Positions 31,984 through 42,720 of a stretch of 64,000 nucleotides of DNA are shown one piece after another. A model generated the notes under the pieces. That model was not told the DNA's origin and made no database searches. It worked only from the letters and a program-made list of their open reading frames with translations. The position numbers were made by a program, and so were the translations under genes. Source of the stretch: Skeletonema tropicum. Taxonomy: Eukaryota > Bacillariophyta > Thalassiosirophyceae > Thalassiosirales > Thalassiosiraceae. How positions within the stretch are numbered: the stretch's first letter is position 1; each line of letters begins with the position of its first letter. The stretch covers positions 2,480,001 to 2,544,000 of the forward strand of contig CM074136.1 of assembly GCA_037178625.1 (NCBI GenBank). The letters are read 5' to 3'.

Positions 31984-33021
31984 TTAGAGCCCAAAGAGCT
32001 TATGATCACACCAATTATCAGTTAGAGCAAGCAGCTCTGCATCCAGTGGGAGTTTCCCCATCCGAACATAATCCTTCTTGATATTAAGAATGCTAGCACG
32101 GCCATCTATCGATCGGAGGGCATGGGTCAAGTTAATTGGACGGTGCGATTCTACCGACGCCGCAAGAGGAGCAAACGCAACAGCTTTTTCAGAAGAACAT
32201 TGTTCATTATGAACTTGTACATCCTTTTGACCAGTTATCGCAAGGCAATGGCAAGTTATATTTTCTTTCAAAGCATCCTCGGCATCATATGCCATGTGTT
32301 CACGCCACCACTTTGCAGGCAGCTTCACTACACCACACTTCATTGAGATGAAATCCGGGTCTCCCGGTGCATGTACTTTCTCCTTCATATCCTCATATTG
32401 TTTGATGAGTTTGTCCTCTGTGACTACACTTCTCAAGATGACTCCTTTGATACCTTTCTCCATTTGCACATCAGCCAGAATATGTTCTCTTTGCAGCTCC
32501 ATTGCCTTTTCTATGGTTTCACCAAAACCAGAATAAAATATGCAGCCGAAAATATCAGTCAATCCTGCCTTCTTTACCTCTTGACAAATAATTGGTAAGA
32601 TGATTGCCCCTTCGCTGTGGCCCATTAGAACAACCTTGGACTTATCAATGCGAGGATGGTCAGAAACATATCGGACGGCTTCCACTGCATCTAGCACAAT
32701 GTCCATCATACCCGTCCTATAGAATAGGTTCTTATCGCCCTTCGTTGTGCTCTTTCCTACCCCACGTTTATCATATGATAAGACTGCAATTGCACGATCC
32801 TTTGGACGTTCTTCTGTCATGTGTTTGGCGAATTGATTGGAAGTGTTGAGCTTTAGTTTCATTTGCGGGACGTTTCCATTGCGATCGATCGGGCCACTGC
32901 CATTGACGACAACAATTGCTGGCACAAGATGATGATCTTCTTGCGGTAGGCTCAGATCACCAAATATTTGAAGCTCGCCATTGGCAGATGGAAATGACAC
33001 CTCGTGGGAGATCATTAGCAT
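31984..33021 (-). CDS. Alpha/beta hydrolase, S33/BAAT-like
   Basis: A 345-residue intact, intronless protein. The N-terminal strands and oxyanion region are AIVVVNGSGPIDRNGN (about residues 35-50). DKRGVGKS follows near 84, and the nucleophile elbow is GHSEGA with Ser136. Candidate Asp and His are in ITGQKDVQV (near 269) and NLTHALRS (near 302). This layout matches hydrolase_4/serine aminopeptidase-like proteins common in bacteria, usually acting as esterases or dipeptidyl/lactone hydrolases. No targeting peptide is seen, so it is probably cytosolic. Being intronless and bacterial in style, it could derive from transfer, but that is not shown by the sequence alone. Two ATGs (33021, 33015) are possible starts. 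Confidence 0.85.
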   Translation of the reverse strand: MLMISHEVSFPSANGELQIFGDLSLPQEDHHLVPAIVVVNGSGPIDRNGNVPQMKLKLNTSNQFAKHMTEERPKDRAIAVLSYDKRGVGKSTTKGDKNLFYRTGMMDIVLDAVEAVRYVSDHPRIDKSKVVLMGHSEGAIILPIICQEVKKAGLTDIFGCIFYSGFGETIEKAMELQREHILADVQMEKGIKGVILRSVVTEDKLIKQYEDMKEKVHAPGDPDFISMKCGVVKLPAKWWREHMAYDAEDALKENITCHCLAITGQKDVQVHNEQCSSEKAVAFAPLAASVESHRPINLTHALRSIDGRASILNIKKDYVRMGKLPLDAELLALTDNWCDHKLFGL

Positions 33022-33452
33022 TAGAGAGGCTGTTGAAGATGTTTAGGTAGGTAAGTAGAGTGAATTCCTCTTTAGCAAAGAGGTGTTATATTGGTTTATT
33101 AATATAATTGATGCCTGCTACGCAGTTCTTAGTGTGTTGGGCTTTGGGCTTCAGATTATTTTTTTTGTGCGTGCACGACAGATCCATCTCTCTCTGTATT
33201 TATGTATGTAGGCATGCATGCAGGGTCTTCACTGATGACGTCATTTATCTGGACTCAATCATTTTTTTGAACATCTTGGAAGGCTCAATCAAACCCGCCA
33301 TGCAAGATCAACTTGAACTTGCCCAGCAGGAACGAACCCGAACCCTGTCCGTGCATTGTAACTCCTCGGGTATATATGCTTTTTCTAACAACGCATTGCT
33401 ACTTTCATAATATCATAACACTCTACATAACACGACAACAAACCACATAACA
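33022..33452. other. Divergent promoter region
   Basis: Separates the divergent hydrolase and ankyrin genes. A GCATGCATGCA stretch is at 33213-33221. No gene or element is recognisable. Confidence 0.35.
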
Positions 33453-34439
33453 ATGGTCTCAATCTTCAAGAACACCAATAATAGCAGCAGCAGCAGCACC
33501 AACAAGATGTTCAAGGTCAAGACTATCAGCAAGAGTAAACTATCTGCCACTACCGACAGCACTGACAGCGGCAGCGATCTCTCCAAGGCGAATGAGCCAA
33601 CTCCATCGATTGCCAGTCTCATTGCCAATCGCGAATGGCCTCTCCTCGAAGGCCTTCTCATGGACGGCGCTCCTCTCAGCATTGATGACCCAGAAATGGG
33701 CGAGCATGCCATCACAGAATCTGTTGTGTTGCACTTTGCACTACGTTTCCAGGCCCCGTTGCGTACGATTTCCCTCCTTTCCAAGGTATGCCCGTCCTCT
33801 ATCACATCACCCGATGCATCTGGTCGGTACCCTATACATGTCGCTTGCAAGTGGTCCGCCACACCCGATGTGGTGAACTATGTTGTCCGCTTGAACTCAT
33901 CCGCATGTGGTGTCCAGGATAATCACGGCAAGACTCCCATGCATTACGTGGCTGAGTATTATATCGTCCACTATCAACTTCCATTCGAGAGGTTGTATCC
34001 CATGGATGAGAGCATGATGCAGGTAGTGAAGATGCTAAAATCTGCCGCTCCTACAAGTGTCAACCTTGAAGATAATGAGGGATGTAATGCGATCGAATAT
34101 GCATTAGTCAATGATGTCAATATGAAGATCATCAAGTCTATGCAGCGCGCCTGTCGTGATGATTGGAGACAGCGCAGTAAGGCTAGCGACGATGGGTTAC
34201 GACGAAGACATTCCGATCTCATGAAAGATTTGGAGGAGCTGACCATGACTCTTCAAAAAGAGATGATGCAGCAGAATGGTGGTTGTGATAAGGAATCCGA
34301 AGAATTCGTCCACTCTGCACCAAAATCAAGGAGGAGGGGCTCGATGGTCAAGATACTATCGATGGGGCGTATCCGTGTCGATGATGATCCTGCGGCTGAG
34401 TCTCAAAACCCCGCCACTTCCACTGCTAGGTCTGCGTAG
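33453..34439 (+). CDS. Ankyrin-repeat protein
   Basis: A 328-residue intact single-exon protein. After a Ser-rich N-terminus, the region from about residue 50 to 235 contains ankyrin-like repeats: one core is DASGRYPIHVACKWSATPDV, the next is DNHGKTPMHYVAEYY, and another is DNEGCNAIEYALVND. The C-terminal part is a short helical, possibly coiled-coil stretch (SDLMKDLEELTMTLQKEM) followed by a basic Ser/Arg-rich tail. Such stand-alone ankyrin proteins form a large family in diatoms, with protein-binding roles that are mostly uncharacterised. Confidence 0.8.
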   Translation: MVSIFKNTNNSSSSSTNKMFKVKTISKSKLSATTDSTDSGSDLSKANEPTPSIASLIANREWPLLEGLLMDGAPLSIDDPEMGEHAITESVVLHFALRFQAPLRTISLLSKVCPSSITSPDASGRYPIHVACKWSATPDVVNYVVRLNSSACGVQDNHGKTPMHYVAEYYIVHYQLPFERLYPMDESMMQVVKMLKSAAPTSVNLEDNEGCNAIEYALVNDVNMKIIKSMQRACRDDWRQRSKASDDGLRRRHSDLMKDLEELTMTLQKEMMQQNGGCDKESEEFVHSAPKSRRRGSMVKILSMGRIRVDDDPAAESQNPATSTARSA

Positions 34440-34922
34440 GACATACAGTCCAGAAACATGTGCTAGCTTTCCGTTTTGTTTTGACTGAATATATTATTGA
34501 TATGACTTGACTCTCCTGCGTGTTGCGTTTTTTTGAATCGAGAAGATGGTCTAATCCCACTTGAACATTAATCATTGTAAATAGAATTGAAAATACAACC
34601 TACAATCTATATCTATCACACGTAGTCGCTGCTATCATCACTGATTGACCCCCTACCTCTGCCTCTGCTCACTACCGACCACACCAGCAATGCTACAAGT
34701 CGAAGTAGAATACGTAGTAGTCCCGCAAATAATATAGCACCGCTCAAGAGAAAAGGGATAAATCATATATGTAAGTAGCACAACGTCTAAGGATAAGGAG
34801 GAAAAGAGATCAACTGATCACGCTGTGGAGGAACTATATAATCATTGGTAACAATGGTAGGTACCACATAACATTCAACTTTCTTCCGTAGGAAAGCGAG
34901 ACGAAGAGACGAACTCCATATG
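34440..34922. other. Spacer between ankyrin gene and fold-back element
   Basis: Presumed 3' UTR of the ankyrin gene and AT-rich DNA. No other element seen. Confidence 0.3.
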
Positions 34923-35432
34923 TAAGCCCAGACAGTCTCCGTTCCCGCCACCAATTCGTCGGCCGGGCCCATTTTTTAGAGACCTCCACCATGGCGGCCG
35001 CCTGACTAGCCCATAACTTTAATTTCTACTATAACGGAGATATATGCTAAACCAATGATGCAGACCTGTAGAGTATACTTATGAGATCATATGGTATCCA
35101 AGAATCGTACTTATATCTTATTTTCTCGCCGAGATATGCATTTTGGGGTTTACTATGGGCATGTCTGCCAAATTTGTCCATCAGTAAAGTTAGACAAGCT
35201 CATAGTAAACCCCAAAATGCATATCTTGGCGAGAAAATAAGATATTACTACGATTCTTTGATACCATATGCTCTCCTAAACATACTCTACAGGTAAGTAT
35301 CAATGGTATAGTATATCTGCTTCATAATAAAAGTTATCGAGAATAAAATATAGGGGCTTATTAGGCGGCCGTCATGGTGGAGGTCTAAAAAAAATGGGCC
35401 CGGCCGACGGATTTGAGGTCTGTCTGGGCTTA
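34923..35432. mobile_element. 510-bp fold-back (MITE-like) element
   Basis: Two long imperfect inverted arms face each other. The outer parts are TAAGCCCAGACAG at the left and its complement at 35420-35432, then GTCGGCCGGGCCCATTTTTT with CCTCCACCATG...GGCGGCC, mirrored at about 35360-35407. The arms run inward to ATATGCATTTTGGGGTTTAC (about 35134) and its complement (35205-35222), leaving a loop of about 40 bp. It has no coding capacity. A diverged relative sits at 47468-47852. Target-site duplications are not clear. Confidence 0.78.
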
Positions 35433-35957
35433 TTCGCACAGCAAAAAGTGTAAGGCTGAAGATTGAGTGAGAAGGTAGGAAAAGAGAGAATAAAGAAGGG
35501 GAGAATAGAGGTAAGGACAGACAGTACTGATTCCTTTGTACCTTGATCCCGCCAAACGAAAGATTTTCGGTGGCTTTCGATGACGACGCCAACGAAGCGA
35601 GCCCATACAAAATACAGCTCGAAGTAGCAAAGCGATTGATGTGATTGCATCCTACAATAGAAGTAGCCATACCACCTTTTTCACAGTAGTACATATTCTT
35701 CATTGATTAGTCTCTCTAGAGAGGAGCAGCCTTCCCGATCATTTTATTAGTCTCATCAACGTCAATTATTTGAGTAAAAAAGAGTCGTCCATCATCCATC
35801 AGCGCATTGTTTTGGACCTCTCAATTTTTCACACATATCATACACACAACTTCTTTCGATACCTCAACACAACAGTGCCTCCAAAAGCACCCTGCATAAA
35901 TATCAACTCTACACACACATTATTAGTATATTATAAATCATCATCATAATAATAATC
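35433..35957. other. Upstream region of the Gln/His-rich gene
   Basis: AG-rich and AT-rich stretches with no gene. A plausible 5' leader and promoter of the gene starting at 35958; ACACACATTATTAGTATATTA occurs around 35909-35931. Confidence 0.3.
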
Positions 35958-38015
35958 ATGACTGGCAACGCAGATGATTTACTCAAGGGCATGCTCGGCA
36001 TATCCATGTCAAATACTACTACTACTACTAATGCCCCTACTACTACAATCAAATCCCCCTCCTCCACTACCTCCGCCAATAATACTAATAATACTACTGA
36101 AACTGTCACAACCTCCCCTCCCAAATCATCATCCACCACCAAGGGAGGAAAGTCATCCAAGGGGAGTAGAAAATCGAGTAGTAGTAGTAAAGATCGTAAA
36201 TCATCTCCGAGTAATAACAGTAGTGGTGCCAACAATGCTACCACCACCGCTGCTGCTGCTGCTGCGGCGAATTCCTCAAAGAATACTAAGGCACCACGAG
36301 CGGGAAGTCAAGGGCGGCGTCGTTCCTCCTCCGACAAGAAAAAAGATACTACCTCCCCCACTACTACCAACAGCAATAATGACACCACTGCTGCCGCCAC
36401 CACAAATTCAGAAAAAAAGAAGAAACGAAAGAATAAAAAGACGGATAAAAAGAAACATACTTCCAACAACAACAATAATGTCAATTCCAAACAAGGAGGA
36501 GGAGGAGGGACAGATAATAATTTTGCATGGAGTGCATTTCAAAGTAGTCCCGATCCCAGTTCTTTACCGGTGGATATTGATGGTTTATTTGGTGATGCTG
36601 ATTTGACCACCACCGGTGTTGCTGCTGGTGTTGGAACAACGGAAGAAAGTGAACAACAACAAGCAACGAATATTGATGTTAGTAGTAACGATGATGATAG
36701 TGTTGTTGAGGGGGGAGAGATGGAACCATCATCGGATATTCGTGATTCACTTGTATCATCCATGGTAAACAAGGTGGGGAAGAAGATGGGTAGTAATAAT
36801 ACTGCGGGGGAGGCGTTGTTGCAGCAGTTGCAGAGTCCAGATAGGGGGGGAGGAGAAGGGAGTAATAGTGGAAGTGGTGTAAGTGCTGGTGGTGGTGGTG
36901 GTGCAGCGAAGATTCGTACCATGCAGAGTTTGGAAGGAGAGATGTTTAATGGGAGTGGTAATAGTGGTGGTGGTGAAAAATCTCCATCACCTCAACCTAC
37001 CACTACTGCGGTTGTTGCTGAAGCTGAGGAGCAAGTGGTGACTTTAGAGACAAAGAAGCAGCAGCAGCCGCAGCAAAAGAAGCAACAGCAAGAGTATCCT
37101 GATCCAATCTCTCAACTCATGAATCCGGGTGGACAAACAATGCAGCAACCACCACTCCAACAACAACACCAACATCATCAACAACAGGGAGGACCACCAC
37201 CACCTCATCATTTCCATCCCCAACAACATCATCATCCCATGCCACCTCAAATGAATTATGGTCAACCACCATTGCATTACGGTCATCCAATGCATCCACC
37301 ACCACAAATGATGCATCATCCTCATCCTCATGGTCCACCACCACCACCACCACACCCCCATCATCATCATCATCCTGGATATCCCTATCCTCCACCTGCA
37401 GGTGGACCTCCTCCAATGTATGGGATGCAACAGCATTATCAACATCACATGGCTGCTGGTCCATATGGTGCACCTCCACCACCTCCACCACCTCATCAGA
37501 TGCATCATCAGATGCAACATCATCCTGGATATTATCAACCTCATCCCATGATGATGGGACAGTATCCTCAGCAGCAGCAGCAGCAGCAACAACAACAACA
37601 GCGTCATCATCATCAGCAGCAGCAGCAACAACATCCAATGCAGCAACAGCAACAGTACAGGCACCTGCCTCACCCAAACCTGGCTCATGGGCGGCCAGGG
37701 TTGCATCCTCACCAGCAAGAAAGGATTCTACTCAACCGACTACTACCACTGCTACTACGAATGATGCACCTCCAGTCACTCCAACAACACCATCCGTAGA
37801 AGTAGCAGCAAACAACAATGAGTTGGCACCTCCATCATCATCATCTACTACTACTACAACCAATGCAGCAGCAGGCAGCAGCAGGGGAGAAGAAGGATCA
37901 AGCACAAGCACCATCGACTGGAGGAGAGTACTACAAGGGAAAGAAAAAGTTTGGTGGTAAAAAGAAGGGGAATCGGTCATCTGGTTACAAGAATGATGTG
38001 GTCAAGGCTGAATAG
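35958..38015 (+). CDS. Disordered Gln/His/Pro-rich protein (two compensating frame breaks)
   Basis: A low-complexity protein of about 685 residues. The N-terminus (MTGNADDLLKGMLGISMS) is the only ordinary sequence and may be a short binding motif. Blocks rich in Thr/Asn/Ser/Lys, Gly and Asp follow; from about residue 350 it is dominated by Gln, His and Pro (HHPMPPQMNYGQPPLHYG). The poly-Gln frame breaks near 37655. The neighbouring frame then reads PKPGSWAARVASSPARKDS and a Thr/Pro-rich part, and near 37880 it returns to the first frame for GEYYKGKKKFGGKKKGNR, a basic C-terminus. Both breaks lie in CAG/CAA repeats, where indels are common. Such composition fits RNA-granule or transcription-associated proteins, but no domain is identified. 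Confidence 0.6.
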
Positions 38016-39237
38016 AGAAGATAAAGTTGAAAGTGAAGAAAGAGAGAGAGATGAAGAAGAAGCAAGGGGGAGAAAATACGTAAGTAAGAAACAAACAAAG
38101 AGCGGAGAGAATAAACGAATCAAGAATAGAATTGAATTATGCATGGGGATGGGGGTTTAATTCTATTCTTTCATATGGGATACATTTCATAATACTAGTT
38201 CATTATCATTTTGAATGAATTACAAGAGATTGCTTCTTCTGTTCCCCTTCTCCTCATCAAATTACAATGAGAATGATTTAATGTTGCAGACGGAATAGGT
38301 TGCGCAACGTCGGTCATGCAAAGCTGAGGCTTACACACGACGATTACCCTTGAATGCACTTGTATTGCAAAATGAGAATAGAGTTAGCACCAAATAATAT
38401 ATGGTACAGATCAATATCAACAACTCTTGGAACACTCTACGACACATGGCCACTTCGACTTACCTGCGGTACGATCCTCTCGGAACGCGCTTGAGTTACT
38501 CCATTTCATCATCCTTGTGCTGCTCTTCCTGCTACACGTTGTCCATAGCTATCGTCACCATTGACCATGGATTGTGGTCTTCGCTCGTCTCCACCAAAGG
38601 ATTCAATGTCCATCTTGTCCTCGTCATAGTCGTGTCCTCGTCCCAAGTCATCTTAAAAGGTATGAAAAATTCAGACTCGTCACTCTTACGATATCGGCAG
38701 CAACAAAATCTTACACGCAAGCCATGATACTTATCACTCCTACTGACAGAAAAAGTACGTGGGATCCTAGAGAGTGTTGCAACTGCCGAGACAAATCTCG
38801 CGGAATAGAGACTTGAGCCACCCAAAATAGCTTGTGTCACATCCAAATATGCCTGTGTAGTAGATCATGCCGGTATGAAGTTGCTCCAAAGCCAAACTTC
38901 ACACAAACCATACAATACAGATTGAAAAATATTGTTATTGTATCGTCACTTTCAAACAATACAGACTGTAAATTAATTTACTGTCGCTACTTGGTACACA
39001 TGCTGCTCCAGAGCCAAAGCCAAACTTCACACACGAGAGGGTGATTTTGACTGCTGGTCGCTCAGCGTCTCCAGCCTCGTTCTCCACGCCTTGGTGAATT
39101 TCATCACAGTTTGGACCTTGTTTAGAACTTGTAAGCTTGCACCAATCAGTGTTTGCTCCTCGTCCGGCATTTCGTACCACAGTATCCATAGATTTGCCAT
39201 TGAGAGCATATCTGAGAGGCCTATCATTCCCTTCCAT
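38016..39237. other. Spacer with an in-frame extension of the FG-GAP gene
   Basis: 38016-38934 has no supported gene. At 38935-39237 (minus strand) an open frame directly follows the FG-GAP stop in the same frame and reads MEGNDRPLRYALNGKSMD and AGDAERPAVKITLSCVKF. It looks protein-like and could be a C-terminal extension lost to a stop codon. The words AAAGCCAAACTTCACACA occur twice (about 38891 and 39019). Confidence 0.35.
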
Positions 39238-40329
39238 TCAACGATAGGTCACCAATTCATACGAATAGGCTGTAGCCTCGCCTGTTTCGTAAAACGCATA
39301 TGGTGCGCCTACAACAAAAGCCTCATCATTGATTGCAACTGAGGCACCGAAATGGTCATTTTCGCTTCCCCCCACGATAGGATTTTGGCTGTAGTTATCT
39401 TCGAATTCGGGAAGGTACCACTCGCCATGTTTATCCTTGCTGAAAAAGTAGGCTGCGCCGTGTTCAGAATCGGTATTACTAGGGATTGGAAGAAAAGTGA
39501 AAGAGGTTTCGGGCGAATGAGAAGAGGCGGTAAAGGTAGAAATTGAATACATCATTTTCAATCAGAGTACTCACATACTTATATTTCCGGCTTCCAACAA
39601 CAACTGCTTCATCTGTCATTGCGACCGAACACCCAAACTCTGAAAAATCTGGAGGTAAGAAAGGTCTATTTGGGAGGCTTGATTTCATGTCATAAAGTAG
39701 AACAATTTCGATCTTAGTTCCCACTGCAACTATTCCTGCGGAATTGATGGCAACAGATGTACCGAACTCAACATTAAACTCGTCATCATACGTTATTCGG
39801 AGGGGGGGAAAGTGTTATTTCTATCATATATCGAAATAGCTCCAATTTGGTATCCTGAATAGGAGTCTGAATCTCCATCGTAGTCTCGAAAACCTGGGCA
39901 CCCTATCACGAAGTATTCATCTGACAAGGCTACAGAATGACCGCATCTGAAGCGTACATCTGATGGTGCAGGAGCCGGTACCGGTAGGTTGCGATTCGTA
40001 TTTTTGTGCATTGCCCGTAAGCTATAAGAAAAAGAAAAGTGAGTCGATTTGAGATCCATATATACTGGTTTATGAATGAAGCACACAAGTAAGTGAAAGT
40101 CTATGCCAACCATACAACTCACTGGTTCGTAAAGATAGACTGCCCCGAATGCAACACCGGTGACATTTCCTCCGTCGTAATCGAAAGCATCTGGAGCGCC
40201 GACCAATGCACTCGTTCCAGAGATAGCAACACTTGTACCAAACTCATCATCAGCCATAGGTTGGAAGGGGAATTTTTTTGTTTCAGTAATTCGTACACTG
40301 GGAGGTGGTGGTGGTGAAGATGGCATAAG

Positions 40330-40790
40330 TGAAGGTTTTTGACTAAGAGATGGTGAAGTCGAAGGTTCTTCACTTGGAGCTTGAGTCGGTTCTTGACTAA
40401 TAGAAGGTGAAGTCGAAGGTTCTTGACTAAGAGAAGGTGAAGTCGAAGGTTCTTGACTAAGAGATGAAAAATTAATGGAAATCTTAAAGTACGTCATGGT
40501 TGGCCCTCCAGGGGCGAAATTATCTACAATTATCTAGAGCAATGTCACAAGTTACTACCCTTCGAGTGTAATTAAGCAAATAACCAACAGTTTTTTCATC
40601 ACCCCGGAATTAGCAAAGAGGCAGTGATTCGTGAAGTCGAAGGTTCTTGACTAAGAGATGGTGAAGTCGAAGGTTCTTGACTAAGAGATGGTGAAGTCGA
40701 AGGTTCTTGACTAACAGTTGTTGGTGAAGTCGAAGGTTCTTGACTAACAGTTGTAGGTGAAGTCGAAGGTTCTTGACTAAGAGATGGTGA
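40330..40790. repeat. 30-bp Ser/Pro stalk repeat array
   Basis: The 30-bp unit GAAGTCGAAGGTTCTTGACT plus AAGAGATGGT (minus-strand SLSQEPSTSP) is repeated about eight times with small changes, including two units with an extra 3 bp (TTVSQEPSTSP). The array is split by the insertion at 40468-40628. Confidence 0.85.
40468..40628. other. 160-bp insertion inside the stalk repeats
   Basis: The repeat array stops and restarts around this segment, which matches no stalk repeat. Its first 36 bp (40470-40505) equal, with one mismatch, the reverse strand of 16686-16721 in the SET pseudogene; 40485-40525 also resembles 13004-13043. It looks like a dispersed sequence that inserted into a coding array. 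Confidence 0.6.
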
Positions 40791-41866
40791 AGTCGAAGAT
40801 TCTTCACTTGGAGCTTCACTTGGTCCTGAAGACGGTGATGGGATTGGTGCAAGAGTTGGTGCGACCGTGGGCTTCTTTGGACCCCAACCCCAGCCATCTC
40901 CTGCCCACACATTTGTATTCCATGCATCTCCACCCCAACCGTTGAGTACCCAATGGGAAGGACCCTTTCCTGACCAAGAGCTGTCCCAAGCAATTGACTG
41001 GCTGCGGAGTTGGCTTTTTAGTAGGTTTCGGACCCCAGCCGCCCCAAGAATTCCATTTGTTTTGATTTTGATTTCGATTCCAATTCCAAGCAGGTTTGTT
41101 GTTCCATCCGTTCCATGCATTTACGGGACGTCTGGTCGGTTTGCTCATCCATTCCATTCCAAGCACTCACTGGACGTCTGGTCGGTTTGCTCCATCCATT
41201 CGCTGACGGAAAGCCTGCTGCAGTAGCCCAAGTTGGCTTCTTCGTTGGCTATAAATATGTCGGCATGGGACGGATGGTGGATGTCAGCATGATGTTTGGT
41301 TGCTTGAGCGGAAATGATGAAGAATAAATTGTTGAACTTACCTTTGACCAGCTATCCCAGCCACCACTTGGCTTGCTCCATCCGCTGGGCTTACTCCACC
41401 CGCTGGGCTTGCTATTCCAACCACTAGGTTTACTGTTCCAGCCGGACCATTTGTTTGATGGCTACGAAGATGAGGACGAAGCACACGACATGTGAGAATC
41501 CTTTGTATAACGGAGGAGCAATAACATTTGACGATAAACACAAATAATTTACAAACCTCGCTATTCCAGCCACCACTCTGCTTTGACCAACTATTCGTAG
41601 GCTTATACCACCTATGCCAACTGTCTCCATCGTTGTTCAATATTCTCGACACATCCGAGTTGTTGTTGTCGTCGCTGCATTGAATATCCAAACCACAATT
41701 ATACAATGCGCAAATCTCTTTGGCGGCGGATTCTCCATTCTGTATTTGTTTGCAGCAGTGTAGTTTGTTGGATCCAATGCATTGCGCGTCTGATTCTTCC
41801 CTGCCAGCTGCGACGGAGACGCTAATGATGGACATGCCCAGGAGGGCGAAGGAAGGTGACTTTCAT

Positions 41867-42720
41867 TCCTTGTTTTGTTCTTGATTGATTCGTTTGATGA
41901 TGATGAAGGGTAGAAGTGATGTAGTTGTGGGGAATGTAGCGTAGCAAGTTGTTCACTCCAGTGCAAAGTGCCTGATGAGCATTTTATGCTACTTCTCTCT
42001 CGGCACACAAAATAGAACAGCGCATTTATTGGATTAGAACATCGAGCCTTGAATCAAAATTGGCAAGCAATGTCGGATTAGAACACAGAGCCTTGAACCA
42101 ATTTGGCAACACAGTCGAAGACAGTCGCGTACTCAGCACGAACAGTTTTTGTAGTACCTTTGCTTGTAGGTACCCCCCTCCAAATCTCAGCCTAGTGTAA
42201 AGTTTTGTACCCCCCTCACTGACTCACACCGTAGTGCTCCTAGAGTAAAATAGTAGGATTTTTTGCTGTACTCCCCCTCATAAGTACTCAGCCTAGCCAA
42301 AATTTCTGTGCCCCCCGGAGGGTATGTATTGTTCTTGCTTCCCAATTCTCAATTCTCAACTGCTGTATATATAATATGTACTTAGGGAAGCCCGAACACG
42401 CGAAAGAATCTTGTGAGCGGCGGGAACGGTTGTGGCTGGGCCACAAAACCCTCTTACTGACGCTCGCTCGCTCGACTTGGGGGAAAGAGATTTTCTCACA
42501 TCTTGGAGAAAGAATTACGAGCGCGATTTCAGAAACCGTTTGATTGCGTACCTGTGTCGCAGCGCCAATCTGATGTCCAACGTCCAACCGAACCAGCTCT
42601 AAGTTAGTAATATATATAGAGGTATATGTATTTACCATCAACTCCACGCACCACGTTTTGCAGTTACTGCAAGTATATCATACCACCTGCCTGTGGTAAC
42701 ACAAACGCTGTCGATCTCGC
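41867..42720. other. Intergenic region with repeated TACCCCCCTC words
   Basis: Contains several related stretches (GTACCCCCCTCC, GTACCCCCCTCA, GTACTCCCCCTCA, GTGCCCCCCGG) at about 42170-42320, each followed by a CAGCCTAG or similar word, a degenerate tandem arrangement. No gene is supported; this stretch should contain the cyclophilin promoter. Confidence 0.35.

Larger units (their letters stand above)
39238..41866 (-). pseudogene. FG-GAP repeat protein with Trp-rich and Ser/Pro stalk, multiply frameshifted
   Basis: Reading from an ATG at 41866, the signal peptide is split by a frame break (MKVTF, then FALLGMSIISVSVAAG). A Cys-containing N-terminal domain (residues to about 95) ends at the donor near 41557. 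Exon 2 (41461..41342) encodes Trp-Ser-Lys-Pro repeats (WNSKPSGWSKPSG). Next come a Trp/Asn-rich stretch, then 10-residue SLSQEPSTSP repeats (about 40330-40790), interrupted by 160 bp of foreign sequence. Finally FG-GAP-like repeats follow (FGTSVAISGTSALVGAP, CGHSVALSDEYFVIGCP, FGCSVAMTDEAVVVGS, FGASVAINDEAFVVGAP), as in integrin-alpha-type beta propellers. At least five frame breaks occur, one in a 7-base C run near 39800. It was probably a secreted or surface adhesion-type protein; real decay and sequencing error cannot be separated here. Confidence 0.62.

Noticed and set aside
36308..37718. Long minus-strand open frames opposite the Gln/His-rich gene
   Set aside because: They are antisense shadows of CAG/CAT/CCA repeats, with Met/Leu/Trp/Val-only composition.
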